From assembly GCA_046348585.1 (NCBI GenBank), contig JAXMDZ010000001.1:248001-312000 (forward strand): DNA of 64,000 bases. Direction: 5' to 3'. Every line of letters starts with the position of its first letter. Positions within the stretch are counted from its first letter, which is position 1. The notes below the pieces were generated by a model, which saw only the letters and a list, made by a program, of their open reading frames with translations, made no database searches and was not told the origin of the DNA. The stretch comes from JADZAI01 sp046348585. Its GTDB lineage: Bacteria > Pseudomonadota > Alphaproteobacteria > Micropepsales > Micropepsaceae. The translations under genes were made by a program, and so were the position numbers. Shown piece after piece: positions 44,176-57,270 of the stretch.

Positions 44176-44907
44176 TCAGGCCCCCGCCCGCGCCGCCAGC
44201 AGGGCGCGGATGCGCCGCCGCCTGATTTCGGTGCGCATCCGCACGAAGAGCAGCGCGAAGAACAGCACCGTGCAGCCGAGACCGACGATCAGCAGCGGCC
44301 ACAGCATCGAGGAATCGATCGACGGCGCGAGCTTGCCGCCCTCGAAGCGCAGCACGCTCGGCCCCTGGTGCAGCGTGTCCCACCACTCCACCGAGAAGCG
44401 GATGATCGGAATGTTGACGACCCCGACGACGCAGAGCACGGCCGCCGCCCGCGCCGCCTTGGCGCGGTCCTCGATCGCCGCCCAGACGCCGAGATAGCCG
44501 AGATAGAGGAACAGCAGCACCAGCATCGAGGTGAGGCGCGCGTCCCAGATCCAGTAGGTGCCCCACATCGGCCGCCCCCACAGCGAGCCGGTGATCAGGC
44601 AGACGGCGGTGAACATCGCCCCGATCGGGGCCGCCTCCTTGGCCGCCGCGTCGGCCAGCGGATGCTTCCAGACGAGGCCGACGACGCTGGCGATGAACAT
44701 GAAGCCATAGATGAAGCTCGCCATCCAGGCCGACGGCACATGGACATACATGATCCGCACCGTGTCGCCCTGCTGGTAGTCGGGCGGCACCACGAATATC
44801 GCCTGATAGAGGCCGGTGAGCGTCAGCCCGGCCGCCGCCAGCCACAGCCAGGGCAGCAGGGCGGCGGAGAGGTCGAGGAAGCGCTTGGGATTGGCGTAAC
44901 GCAGCAT
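44176..44907 (-). CDS. ccmC: Heme exporter protein CcmC
   Basis: 243 residues with six membrane helices. The tryptophan-rich heme-handling motif is WGTYWIWDARLTS, flanked by conserved His residues (YVHVPSAW; LHQGPSV). It loads heme onto CcmE. It follows ccmB after 27 bases and abuts ccmD. Confidence 0.96.
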   Translation of the reverse strand: MLRYANPKRFLDLSAALLPWLWLAAAGLTLTGLYQAIFVVPPDYQQGDTVRIMYVHVPSAWMASFIYGFMFIASVVGLVWKHPLADAAAKEAAPIGAMFTAVCLITGSLWGRPMWGTYWIWDARLTSMLVLLFLYLGYLGVWAAIEDRAKAARAAAVLCVVGVVNIPIIRFSVEWWDTLHQGPSVLRFEGGKLAPSIDSSMLWPLLIVGLGCTVLFFALLFVRMRTEIRRRRIRALLAARAGA

Positions 44908-44934
44908 AGGGTGTTCCGTCCGGCGGCCGCCGTC

Positions 44935-45600
44935 TTAGCTTAAATGGATGCGCAGCGCAGCCGCCGCGGCGAGCGGGGCGAGCACCAGGGCGAAGAGGCT
45001 GGTGGCGGCGAGCAGCAGGAAGGCGGCGTTCCCCGCCGCCCCGACGATCGCCGCCGTCACCGTGCCCGCCCCGAAGATCACCACCGGCACGAAGAGCGGC
45101 AGCACCAGCAGCGAGAGCAGCAGCCCGCCGCGCCGCAGCCCCGCCGTCAGCGCCGCGCCGATCGCCCCCGCCAGGCTGAAGACCGGGCTGCCGACCAGCA
45201 GCGACAGCACGAGCGCGCCATAGCCGCCCTCCGGCATGTTGAGCATCAGCGCCAGAACCGGCGCGGCGAGGGCGAGCGGCAGGCCGGTGGTCAGCCAGTG
45301 CGCGAGGCATTTGGCGAGCACCGCCGCCTCCAGCGGCAGATCGCCGAGCGCCAATTGCTCCAGCGTGCCGTCCTCGGCGTCGGCCTGGAACAGCCGGTCG
45401 AGCGAGAGCAGCGCGGCGAGCGCCGCCGACACCCACAGGAACCCCGCCGCCGCCTCGCCCAGCAGGTTGAGCCGCGCCCCGACCCCGAGCGGCAGCAGCG
45501 CCGTGACGGTCAGGAAGAAGGCAAGGCCGAGGAACGGCCCGCCGCCCACCCGGAAGGCGAGCGCCAGATCGCGGCGGACGAGGGCGAGGAAGGCGCTCAT
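44935..45600 (-). CDS. ccmB: Heme exporter permease CcmB
   Basis: 221 residues from ATG 45600, overlapping the ccmA stop as ATGA. Six hydrophobic helices; DRLFQADAEDGTLEQLALG and LKCLAHWLTTGLPL-like segment (AKCLAHWLTTGLP) are characteristic. It is the membrane partner of the CcmA ATPase. Confidence 0.95.
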   Translation of the reverse strand: MSAFLALVRRDLALAFRVGGGPFLGLAFFLTVTALLPLGVGARLNLLGEAAAGFLWVSAALAALLSLDRLFQADAEDGTLEQLALGDLPLEAAVLAKCLAHWLTTGLPLALAAPVLALMLNMPEGGYGALVLSLLVGSPVFSLAGAIGAALTAGLRRGGLLLSLLVLPLFVPVVIFGAGTVTAAIVGAAGNAAFLLLAATSLFALVLAPLAAAAALRIHLS

Positions 45601-46217
45601 GCGACGCTCGCCTGCGCCGCCCCGGCGAGGATCGGCTCGTGCGTCGCCGCCAGCGCCGTGCCCCCCGCCGCGAGATGGGCGCCGATCAGATCGGCGGCGA
45701 GGGCGCGCCCGGCGGTGTCGAGCGCCGCGGTCGGCTCGTCGAGCAGCCAGAGCGGACGGCCGAGCATCCAGCAGCGCCCCAGCGCCAGCCGCCGCCGCTG
45801 TCCGGCCGACAGATAGCCGACCGGCAGCTCGCCCTGCGCGGCGAGGCCGACCCGCTCCAGCGCCGCGTCCGGGCCGTGGGCCGCGCCGAACCAGCGCGCC
45901 GCGAAGACGAGGTTCTCGCGCGCCGTCATCGGGTTCTTCAGCGCGTCGAGATGGCCGAGATAGTGCATCAGGCTTGAGGGCGGCTCGTCGTCGCGCCCGA
46001 GCGCGCGCCCGTCGGCGATCACCGCGACCGTTCCCGATTCCGCCTTCAGCAGCCCGGCGAGGATGCGCAGCAGCGAACTCTTGCCCGCCCCGTTCGGCCC
46101 GACGATTTCGGTCAGCGTGCCGCAAGCTGCGGTCAGGCCGAAATCGCGGAACAGCAGCCGCTCGCCGCGCCGGCACGCGACCCCTTCCGCCCTGATCTCG
46201 ACCCTCTGGAAACCCAT
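45597..46217 (-). CDS. ccmA: Heme exporter ATP-binding protein CcmA
   Basis: 206 residues. Walker A GPNGAGKSS, signature LSAGQRRRLALGR (the CcmA form), Walker B LWLLDEPTAALD. The short length is typical. It energises release of heme-CcmE. First gene of ccmABCDG. Confidence 0.96.
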   Translation of the reverse strand: MGFQRVEIRAEGVACRRGERLLFRDFGLTAACGTLTEIVGPNGAGKSSLLRILAGLLKAESGTVAVIADGRALGRDDEPPSSLMHYLGHLDALKNPMTARENLVFAARWFGAAHGPDAALERVGLAAQGELPVGYLSAGQRRRLALGRCWMLGRPLWLLDEPTAALDTAGRALAADLIGAHLAAGGTALAATHEPILAGAAQASVA

Positions 46218-46289
46218 GCCCCGTGCCTAGCAGCAGCGCGCGCCGAAAGCACCCATCGGCCGCGCCCGCGCGCTGACGAATATCAAGTC

Positions 46290-47087
46290 TCAGATCTCGT
46301 CGAAGCGCCCGCCGCGCCCCTTGCCGGCGGCGAAACGGGCCGCCCCCTCCGCCGCCCCGGCGGCCAGCGCGTGCTTGCCGTGGGCGAACTCGTTGGCCAT
46401 CGCCGCGTCATAGGAAAGGTCCCATTGCTCGATCGCCGACATCCGGTCGCCGCGCAGGCAGACTTGCGGGAAGCGGGCGATCTCGGCGGCCAGCGCCTCG
46501 GCCGCCGCCCGCGCCGTGCCCTTCGGCACCACCCGGTTGACGAGGCCCATCGCCAGCGCCTCCGCCGCCCCGACGCCGCGCCCGGTGAGGATCAGGTCCA
46601 TCGCCCGCGAATGGCCGACGAGGCGCGGCAGGCGCACCGTGCCGCCGTCGATCAGCGGCACCCCCCAGCGCCGGCAATAGACGCCGAGCACCGCGTCCTC
46701 CGCCGCCACCCGCATGTCGCACCAGAGCGCCAGCTCCAGCCCGCCCGCGACCGCCGGTCCCTCGATGGCGGCGATGACCGGCTTCCGCAGCACCAGCCGC
46801 GACGGCCCCATCGGCCCCTTCGCGTCGCGCCCGCCCGGTTCGAGATCGGCGATGCGGTTGCCGCGTCCCGAGGCGACCGCCTTGAGGTCGGCCCCGGCGC
46901 AGAACGCCCCGCCCTCGCCGGCGAAGACCGCGACCGAGGCCGCCTCGTCGGCCTCGAAGGCGAGGAAGGCGGCGGCGAGCGCCTCGGCGGCCGGCCGGTC
47001 GACCGCATTGCGCGCCTCCGGCCGGTGAAGGATGACCGTGGTCACCGCGCCCTGCCGCTCCACCCGCACCGCATCGCCTGCGCTCAT
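46290..47087 (-). CDS. Enoyl-CoA hydratase/isomerase (crotonase) family protein
   Basis: 265 residues from ATG 47087 with GGGAGGA upstream. Crotonase fold: HRPEARNAVDRP, GAFCAGADLKAV and AIEGPAVAGGLELALWCDMRVA (oxyanion-hole glycine), then GLVNRVVPKGTA. The active-site acids cannot be assigned to one reaction, so hydratase or isomerase remain open. Divergent from acnA. Codon use matches its neighbours. Confidence 0.9.
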   Translation of the reverse strand: MSAGDAVRVERQGAVTTVILHRPEARNAVDRPAAEALAAAFLAFEADEAASVAVFAGEGGAFCAGADLKAVASGRGNRIADLEPGGRDAKGPMGPSRLVLRKPVIAAIEGPAVAGGLELALWCDMRVAAEDAVLGVYCRRWGVPLIDGGTVRLPRLVGHSRAMDLILTGRGVGAAEALAMGLVNRVVPKGTARAAAEALAAEIARFPQVCLRGDRMSAIEQWDLSYDAAMANEFAHGKHALAAGAAEGAARFAAGKGRGGRFDEI

Positions 47088-47274
47088 CGTCTGTCCTCCC
47101 CGGCCTCGTGCGAGCCTCAGCCTTTTGGGGGCCTCAGCCTCGCAAAGCTCTGCGCCCGTTTCGCCCTGTACCCCTACCACCGGTGAGGGAATCTGCTAAG
47201 ACACGGCGGCGCATGCATTGTCTTTGGCCGCGCCACGGCGCGGCCGGTCTCAACTCGGACAGGAACGCTCCCCG

Positions 47275-49983
<2,709 letters not shown>

Positions 49984-50007
49984 CGAAAGCGGCCTGCGCC
50001 GAAAACG

Positions 50008-50036
50008 AAAAGGGCGGCCCGGCGGCCGCCCTTTTT
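50008..50036. terminator. Bidirectional terminator between acnA and the SbtA-type gene
   Basis: AAAAGGGCGGCC pairs with GGCCGCCCTTTT around the loop CGGC, with T runs on both strands. acnA ends at 49983 and the convergent permease ends at 50047, so it can serve both. Confidence 0.9.
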
Positions 50037-50046
50037 CATGCGCGCC

Positions 50047-51009
50047 CTACGCCAGCCCCGCTAACACGAGATAGATCGGCAGGCCGAGCGTCAGGTTGAA
50101 GGGGAAGGTGACGGCCAGAGACAGCGTCAGATAGACCGCCGGATTGGCCTGCGGCAAAGCCATCCGCATCGCCGCCGGTACCGCGATGTACGATGCGCTG
50201 GCCGTGAGCGCGATGAACAGAAGCGCGTCGCCGGTTCCCAATCCGATCAGCGCCGCAGCGCCCCAGCCGCACGCCGCGCCGATCAGCGGCATCGCGATCG
50301 CGAAGGCCGCAAGGCCCCCCGTCATCGCCGTCCCGCCAGCCGCGAGCCGCCGGCCGGCAGCCAGCCCCATCTCCAGCATGAAGAGGCACAGCACGCCCTG
50401 GAACGGCGCGACGATGAAGGGCGCGATGGCGTTCAGACCCCGCTCGCCGGTGACGAGGCCGATGACGAACGCGCCCATCAGCAGCACCACCGCGCCGTTG
50501 AGAAACACTTCGCGCGCCCAGCCGTCGCGCCCGGCTGCGCCGTGGCGGCGCGCCAGCCAGAGGCCGGCGAGGATCGCCGGCGTCTCCATCACCGCAAGCA
50601 CCGCGACCATCGCTCCGTTGGAGGCGATGCCGGCGGCTTCGAGCATCGACCCGGCGGCGACGAAGGTGACGAGGCTGACCGATCCGTAATGAGCCGCGAC
50701 GGCAGCCGCCGTCACGCCGTCGAGCCGGCTCGTCAGGCGAAGCAAGGCATAGGCGAGGAAGGGAATGAGGAAGCTGAACGCGGTGCCGGCCGCCGCCGTC
50801 AGGCCGATCTGCCATGTCAGGCCGTGCGTCGCTACGGCGGCGCCGCCCTTGAAGCCGATGGCGAGCATGAGGAAGAGCGAAAGCCCCTTGGCGAAGGCTT
50901 CGGGCATCGACAGGTCCGAGCGCGCCAGCGCGGCGAGGAGGCCGAGCGCGAAGAAGAGGACGACGGGCGAGAGCAGGTTCGCCTGCGCCAGAGCGAGAGT
51001 ATCGGCCAT
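50047..51009 (-). CDS. SbtA-type sodium-dependent bicarbonate transport family permease
   Basis: 320 residues, about ten hydrophobic helices. The start NLLSPVVLFFALGLLAALARSDLSMPEAFAK and FLMLAIGFKGGAAVA match the SbtA (PF05982) family; HYGSVSLVTFVAAG and a second repeat (CLFMLEMGLAAGRR, ASASYIAVPAAMRMALP) show the inverted-repeat architecture. Cyanobacterial members import bicarbonate with sodium; substrate here is inferred. Divergent from a LysR gene that probably controls it. Confidence 0.88.
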   Translation of the reverse strand: MADTLALAQANLLSPVVLFFALGLLAALARSDLSMPEAFAKGLSLFLMLAIGFKGGAAVATHGLTWQIGLTAAAGTAFSFLIPFLAYALLRLTSRLDGVTAAAVAAHYGSVSLVTFVAAGSMLEAAGIASNGAMVAVLAVMETPAILAGLWLARRHGAAGRDGWAREVFLNGAVVLLMGAFVIGLVTGERGLNAIAPFIVAPFQGVLCLFMLEMGLAAGRRLAAGGTAMTGGLAAFAIAMPLIGAACGWGAAALIGLGTGDALLFIALTASASYIAVPAAMRMALPQANPAVYLTLSLAVTFPFNLTLGLPIYLVLAGLA

Positions 51010-51084
51010 TGGTTGGATCCCCGGGGTGTTGGGGCGGCGGATAACCCGGTCCTTTCTATGACGGAAATTGATTATTTGACGATC

Positions 51085-51107
51085 TGTCATTGCAATCTGT
51101 AATGATA
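51085..51107. promoter_or_regulatory. Candidate LysR-regulator operator
   Basis: TCATT (51087-51091) and AATGA (51101-51105) form an inverted repeat with nine bases between them, extended to six of seven matches by TGTCATT and AATGATA. It fits the LysR T-N11-A pattern. It lies just before the LysR ATG at 51112 and 78 bases from the divergent permease start. Confidence 0.5.
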
Positions 51108-51111
51108 GGTC

Positions 51112-51972
51112 ATGCAGACCAATCTGGATCTCGATCTCTTGCGCGCCTTTCTCGCGGTCGCCGAGGACCTCAGCTTCTCGCGGGCCGCCGAACGGTTGCT
51201 GCGGAGCCAGTCGGCCGTCTCGCTTCAGATCAAGCGGCTGGAGACGGCGCTCGGGCGGCGGCTGCTCGACCGCACGCCGCGCACTGTGGCGCTGACGCCC
51301 CAGGGGGCGGCATTCGTCGCCGACGCGCGGCGTCTGATCGAATTGAACGACGAGGCCATCGCGCGATTGGCCGGTCCGGTGGTCGCCGGCTCCGTCAGGC
51401 TCGGCACGCCCGAGGACTTCGCCACCAGCCATCTGCCGCGCGTGCTGGCGCGCTTCGCGGAGGCCTATCCGGCGGTAGCGCTGGAAGTGACGTGCGATCT
51501 CACGCTCAATCTGGCGCGGGCCTTCCGCGCGGGGGCCTATGACATGGTCCTGCTCAAGCGCGAGCCGTCCGCGGCCGCTTCAGGCCTGCGCGTCTGGCGC
51601 GAACCGCTCGTCTGGGCCGCGGGGCCGCGCCGTTGGGAGGAAGAGAAGACGGCGCTGCCGCTCGTCCTCTCGCCCGCGCCCTGCGTCTATCGCAAGCGGG
51701 CGATCGCGGCGCTGGACCGGGCCGGGCGACGCTGGCGCATCGCCTATAGCTGCGCCGCGCTGGCCGGGTCGCAGGCCGCCGTGCGCGCCGGGCTGGGCGT
51801 CACGGTCCTGCCGCGCGACATGGTCCCGGCGGGCCTGCGAATCGTCGATGGCAGCCCGTTGCCGCCGCTCGACGACACCGAGATCGCGCTGCTCTCGGCC
51901 CGCCGTCTCGGCGTTCCGGCGCGGATGCTGCGCGATCATATCGCGCGGTCTCTGGAACAGGTGCCAGGCTAG
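51112..51972 (+). CDS. LysR-family transcriptional regulator
   Basis: 286 residues. N-terminal winged helix: LDLDLLRAFLAVAEDLSFSRAAERLLRSQSAVSLQIKRLE. The effector domain (about 90-280) has the periplasmic-binding-protein fold with VRLGTPEDFA at its start and VRAGLGVTVLPRDMV near the end. Divergent from the SbtA-type permease, the classic LysR-target layout. Effector unknown. Confidence 0.92.
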   Translation: MQTNLDLDLLRAFLAVAEDLSFSRAAERLLRSQSAVSLQIKRLETALGRRLLDRTPRTVALTPQGAAFVADARRLIELNDEAIARLAGPVVAGSVRLGTPEDFATSHLPRVLARFAEAYPAVALEVTCDLTLNLARAFRAGAYDMVLLKREPSAAASGLRVWREPLVWAAGPRRWEEEKTALPLVLSPAPCVYRKRAIAALDRAGRRWRIAYSCAALAGSQAAVRAGLGVTVLPRDMVPAGLRIVDGSPLPPLDDTEIALLSARRLGVPARMLRDHIARSLEQVPG

Positions 51973-52032
51973 CAAATCGTCCGAAGAAGCAGGTGCCGGT
52001 TCTTCGCAAGGCTTAGGCTCAATCAAGGACCC
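51973..52032. repeat. Dispersed palindromic repeat, diverged copy 2
   Basis: The core CCGAAGAAG..GGTGCCGGTTCTTCG matches copy 1 at 17675 closely, and both continue into GGCTCAATCA/TGCTCAATCA. The outer arms no longer pair well here. It is directly followed by a separate hairpin, GTTCCGA-TTCGG-TCGGAAC, at about 52037-52055. Confidence 0.65.
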
Positions 52033-52123
52033 GGGGGCGCGTTCCGATTCGGTCGGAACAGAAAGGGCTCTGGCGCGTCATCCGGCGATGCAGGCGCAAT
52101 GAGCCCTGCGGGATGATGCGCCC

Positions 52124-52567
52124 TCAGTCGCCCCAGTCGTCTCTGCGGCGGCGCTCGCGCCGGCGGCCATACCGGCGGCGATCGTCATCATCATCGTCGT
52201 CATCATCGTCGTCGTCGTCGTCGTCGTGGTCATCGTCATCGTCGTTGCGGCGCCGGTCGCGCGTCCGGCTGCGGGGGCGGTCCTCGCCCCATTGTTCGCG
52301 AAAGCGCTCCCAGGGCATCGGCCGGGAGCGTCTGCCGCCGAACGCGAGGCGAGCCAGCAGCAGGACGCCGAGACCGGCGATCCAGAGCATCACCGTACCG
52401 GCGAGTCCCAGCGTACCGAGCGCCGCAAGTACGGGATCGACGAAGGCGGCGATCTCGGGATGGGCGGCGAGCCATGCGGTGATCGGCGCCCGCAGGTCGC
52501 CGACCGCGCCGGCCATGAGATAGATGCCCCATACAAGGGCGGACCACACCAGGGCGAGAATGAACAT
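52124..52567 (-). CDS. Membrane protein with a poly-aspartate tail
   Basis: 147 residues. Two hydrophobic segments (about 1-22 and 48-73) are followed by a basic region (GGRRSRPMPWERFREQ), a run of 21 residues that is all Asp except one His, and an Arg-rich end (RRRYGRRRERRRR). The tail would be cytoplasmic by the positive-inside rule. It lies 11 bases after a zinc-ribbon gene whose own tail is also Asp/Tyr-rich. No known family; charge-based nucleic acid or metal binding is speculation. Confidence 0.7.
   Translation of the reverse strand: MFILALVWSALVWGIYLMAGAVGDLRAPITAWLAAHPEIAAFVDPVLAALGTLGLAGTVMLWIAGLGVLLLARLAFGGRRSRPMPWERFREQWGEDRPRSRTRDRRRNDDDDDHDDDDDDDDDDDDDDDRRRYGRRRERRRRDDWGD
52181..52243 (-). 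repeat. Trinucleotide GAC/GAT microsatellite coding for poly-Asp
   Basis: Twenty-one consecutive codons on the minus strand are GAC or GAT except one CAC. On the plus strand this reads as GTC/ATC repeats. Because the unit is three bases, slippage would change tail length without a frameshift. Confidence 0.9.
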
Positions 52568-52578
52568 GGGGCCGGCAA

Positions 52579-52878
52579 TCAGTCGAAGATGTCGAGGAGG
52601 TTGAAGCTCTTGCGCTTGCGCGGCGCGTGGCGCCGGTCGTCGTAGTCGTATTCGTAGTCGTCGTCGTCGCGCGAACGGCCCGGACGCGGCGGTTCGCGGT
52701 CCGGCGCACGGCGCGCGGCGCGCGGCGACTCGTCCTCGGCGACGCCGCTCATCAGTTTTTCAAGCTCGCCGCGATCGAGCCAGACGCCCCGGCAGGTGGG
52801 GCAGAAATCGAACTCGACACCGGCGCGCGCGACGGTCTGCATCGCGGCGTTGTCGTTGGGACAGACTAGAAGGGGCAT
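52579..52878 (-). CDS. Zinc-ribbon protein (zf-TFIIB type) with acidic tail
   Basis: 99 residues. The TFIIB-type zinc-ribbon pattern is present: Cys6 (LLVCPNDN), then Cys26/Cys29 in FCPTCRGVWLDRGELEKL. The first pair is incomplete, with Asp9 where a second Cys is usual. After about residue 50 the chain is disordered, Arg/Pro-rich with DDDDYEYDYDD. It is encoded just before the poly-Asp membrane protein, so the two likely form a transcription unit. Function unknown. Confidence 0.85.
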   Translation of the reverse strand: MPLLVCPNDNAAMQTVARAGVEFDFCPTCRGVWLDRGELEKLMSGVAEDESPRAARRAPDREPPRPGRSRDDDDYEYDYDDRRHAPRKRKSFNLLDIFD

Positions 52879-53128
52879 GGGTTTCGCCTCATGACATGCG
52901 GGTTGAGCGCATCGGCGAGGGCGAAGCGGATCCCGGGGACGCCAGGTTCGAACGATCGATGGATGCGACGCAGGTCACTTCACCCTCACGGTTTGAGGGG
53001 CGATCGCGTTACCTGGTCTTGGAGAACGGTTTGGGACCCAGGCATCGAGACAACCCCGATGCGGTCCGACATCGCGATACGATTGTACCGCCAGAGGGGC
53101 CCGGCCCGCTGGCCGAATATGGAAAGGA

Positions 53129-53153
53129 CCGGAGGGTGCCGCAAGCCCTCCGG
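53129..53153 (-). terminator. Possible terminator or attenuating hairpin after pheT
   Basis: Read on the minus strand, CCGGAGGG and CCCTCCGG form an 8-bp stem with a 9-base loop 13 bases past the pheT stop, followed by TCCTTTCC. The T run is weak. The rest of 52879-53165 holds no gene that I can support. Confidence 0.4.
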
Positions 53154-53165
53154 CCGCAAAAAAGT

Positions 53166-55549
53166 TCAGCCGCGCAAGCTGCCGCCTGTCGCCTTGGCGA
53201 CCGCGGCGACGATCTTCTGCGCCGCCGCCTCGATCTCCGGCTCGGTCAGCGTGCGGTCCTTCGGCTGGAGGCGCACGGCGATGGCGAGCGATTTCTGCCC
53301 CTCGGGCACGCCCTTGCCTTCATAGACGTCGAAGAGATCGACGCGCTCGATCAGCGCCTTGTCGGCGCCCGCCGCCGCCCGGATCAGATCGGCCGCCGCG
53401 ACCGAGGCGTTCACCACGAAGGCGAAATCGCGCTCCACCGCCTGATAGTCGCTGAGGACCAGCGCCGGCTTGGTCTTGGTCGCCTTGGCCTTGGGCAGCG
53501 GGATCGCATCGACGAAGACCTCGAACGCCGCCGCCGGACCCTTGAGGTCCATCGCCTCCATGACGCTCGGATGGAGTTCGCCGAAGCGGGCGATCACCGT
53601 CTTCGGCCCCAGCTTCATCTGACCCGAGCGGCCGGGGTGATACCAGCCGGGCGCATCGGCCACGACGGTCAGGTTCGCCGCCGGCCCGCCCAGCGCCTCG
53701 ATCAGCGCCAGCGCGTCGGCTTTTGCCGCGAAGACATCCGGCACGAACGGCGCGCCGGACCATTGCCGCGCCCCCTGCCCGGCCCTCAGGCCCGCCGCGA
53801 CCGTCGGCTGGTCGGCGTCGCCGCTGCCCGCGAAGGCCGGCCCGACCTCGAAGAGATGGGCGGGGGTGAGGCCGCGCGCCGCGTTGCGCGAAGCCGCCGC
53901 GATCAGCGAGGGCAGCACCGAGGGCCGCATCGCATCCAGATCGGCCGAGATCGGATTGGCGAGCAGCATCGCCTCCTCGCCGCCGCCGAACAGCCGCGCA
54001 TGGGCGCGCGGGATGAACGAATAGGTGACCGCCTCGACCAGCCCGCGCGCGCCCAGCGCCCGCCGCGCCTCGCGCACCCGGCGCTGGGCCGGGCTGAGGC
54101 CGGGCTTCGTCACCGCCGCAAGGCGCGGCAGCGGCGTCGCCGGAATGTTGTCGAGGCCGTGGATGCGCGTCACCTCCTCGACCAGATCGGCCGCGCCGTG
54201 CAGGTCCGGCCGCCACGAGGGCGGCGTCACCTGGAACGGGAACGCCCCGGCGATCGTGCAGCCGAGATCGCCGAGAATGCGCAGAATCTCCGCCGGCGGC
54301 AGATCGAGCCCGGTCAGCCGCTTCACCAGCCCCGGATCGAAGGCGATGGTCCGCCGCCACTCGGGAACCGCGCCGGCGCTCACCACCTCGGATGCCTCGC
54401 CGCCGCACCACTCGAGGATCAGCTTCGTCGCCAGCTCCAGCCCGGCGCGGTTGAAGGCCGGATCGACGCCGCGCTCGAAGCGATAGCGCGCGTCGGAGTT
54501 GATGCCGGTCTTGCGCCCCGCCGCCGCGATCCGCACCGGATCGAACAGCGCCGCCTCGATGAAGACGTTGACCGTCTCCATCGTGCAGCCGGTCTCCAGC
54601 CCGCCCATCACGCCCGCGATGCCGCGCGCCGCCGCCTCGTCGGCGATGACGACGATCTCGCCGTCCAGCGCATAGGTCTTGCCGTCAAGCCCGACGAGGC
54701 TCTCGCCGTCCTTGCCGAAGCGCGCGGTGAGGCCGCCGCTCAGCTTGTCGGCGTCGAACACATGCAACGGCCGCGCCCGGTCGAGGCTGATGAGGTTGGT
54801 CACGTCCACCAGCGCCGAAATCGGACGCAGCCCCACGGCGCGCAGGCGGTTCTGCACCCAGGCGGGCGACGGCCCGTTCTTCACGCCGCGGATCAGCCGC
54901 CCCTCGAACAGCGGCGCCGCCTCGCCCGCCGCGACCGCGGTGGCGATCGGCGAGGGATAGGCCCCCGCGACCGGCGCGATCTCGGGCGTCACGACATGGC
55001 CAAGCCCCGCCGCCGCCAGATCGCGCGCGATCCCCGCGACGCCGTTGCAGTCGCCACGATTGGGCGTGATGGCGATGTCGATGACGGGATCGTCGAGCCC
55101 CAGCACGGCGGCCACCGGCGCGCCGACCGGCGCGTCGTCGGGAAGTTCGATGATGCCGTCATGGTCCTCGCCGAGCTTCAGCTCGCGCGCCGAGCACAGC
55201 ATGCCGTTGGAAAGCTGGCCGCGGATCGACCCCGCCTTCAGCTCAAGCCCGCTCGCCGGGATGATCGCCCCGACCGGCGCGAACACCGCCTTCATGCCGG
55301 CCCGCGCGTTCGGCGCGCCGCAGACGACCATGACGTCTTCCGCGCCGGTATCGACGATGCAGACCTGGAGCTTGTCGGCATTGGGATGGCGCGTCGCGGT
55401 GCGCACATGCGCCACGCGGAACGCGGCCAGCTCCGCCGCCTTGTCCTCCACGCTCTCCACCTCCAGCCCGATGCGGGTGAGGGTGGTGAGGATCTCGTCC
55501 AGAGACGCCTCGGTGACGAGGTGCTCCTTCAGCCACGACAGGGTGAATT

Positions 55550-55553
<4 letters not shown>
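53166..55553 (-). CDS. pheT: Phenylalanine-tRNA ligase beta subunit
   Basis: 795 residues from ATG 55553, overlapping the pheS stop as ATGA. MKFTLSWLKEHL start, a tRNA-binding OB fold (about 40-150; THPNADKLQVC-like RHPNADKLQVC), B3/4 editing domain, B5, and a C-terminal anticodon-binding domain. With PheS it charges tRNA-Phe as an alpha2-beta2 enzyme. Confidence 0.98.
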
Positions 55554-56638
<1,085 letters not shown>

Positions 56639-56863
56639 GGGTCTGTCCTCAGGCGCACCGGAACCGTCCCGCCCGTCCCTCATGGCCGCCCCCGAGGCGG
56701 CCATCCAGGCGGCCGGCGCATGGCGGCCGGATGGCCGGGGCGAGCCCGGCCACAAGGCGATGAGGGGAGAGGGTGCGAGGCACGCGAATCTGATCCGTTG
56801 GTGAATGCCATAGGCACGGACGTCGCCGCCCGCGCAACCGGCCTCGTGCGGACCAGACCGAAA

Positions 56864-57226
56864 TCAGGCGGCTTTCAGCGCGCCGTTCGCCTGGTCCACG
56901 AGCGCCTTGAAGGCCTCGGGCTGGGTGATCGCCAGGTCCGACAGGATCTTCCGGTCCACCTCGACGCCCGCCTTGCCGAGACCGTCGATAAATCGGCCAT
57001 AGGTCAGGCCGTGGGCGCGGACGGCGGCGTTGATGCGCTGGATCCACAGGGCGCGGAAGTTCCGCTTGCGCAGCTTGCGGCCGATATAGGCGTTGGTGCC
57101 GGCGCGATCGACCGCGGCTTTCGCGGTACGGATCGTGTTCTTGCGGCGGCCGTAAAAGCCCTTGGCGGCTTTCAGGATCTTCTTGTGCTTGGCGTGGGAC
57201 GTAACGCCCCGCTTGACGCGCGACAT
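56864..57226 (-). CDS. rplT: 50S ribosomal protein L20
   Basis: 120 residues. MSRVKRGVTSHAKHKKILKAAKGFYGRRKN at the start and LWIQRINAAVRAHGLTYGRF are diagnostic. L20 binds 23S rRNA and, in many bacteria, represses its own operon. It follows rpmI by 108 bases that include two tandem hairpins. Confidence 0.98.
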   Translation of the reverse strand: MSRVKRGVTSHAKHKKILKAAKGFYGRRKNTIRTAKAAVDRAGTNAYIGRKLRKRNFRALWIQRINAAVRAHGLTYGRFIDGLGKAGVEVDRKILSDLAITQPEAFKALVDQANGALKAA

Positions 57227-57270
57227 AGGCTAGCTCCTCAAATTCTGACGTTTTCGCCCCGCTCTCTTTC

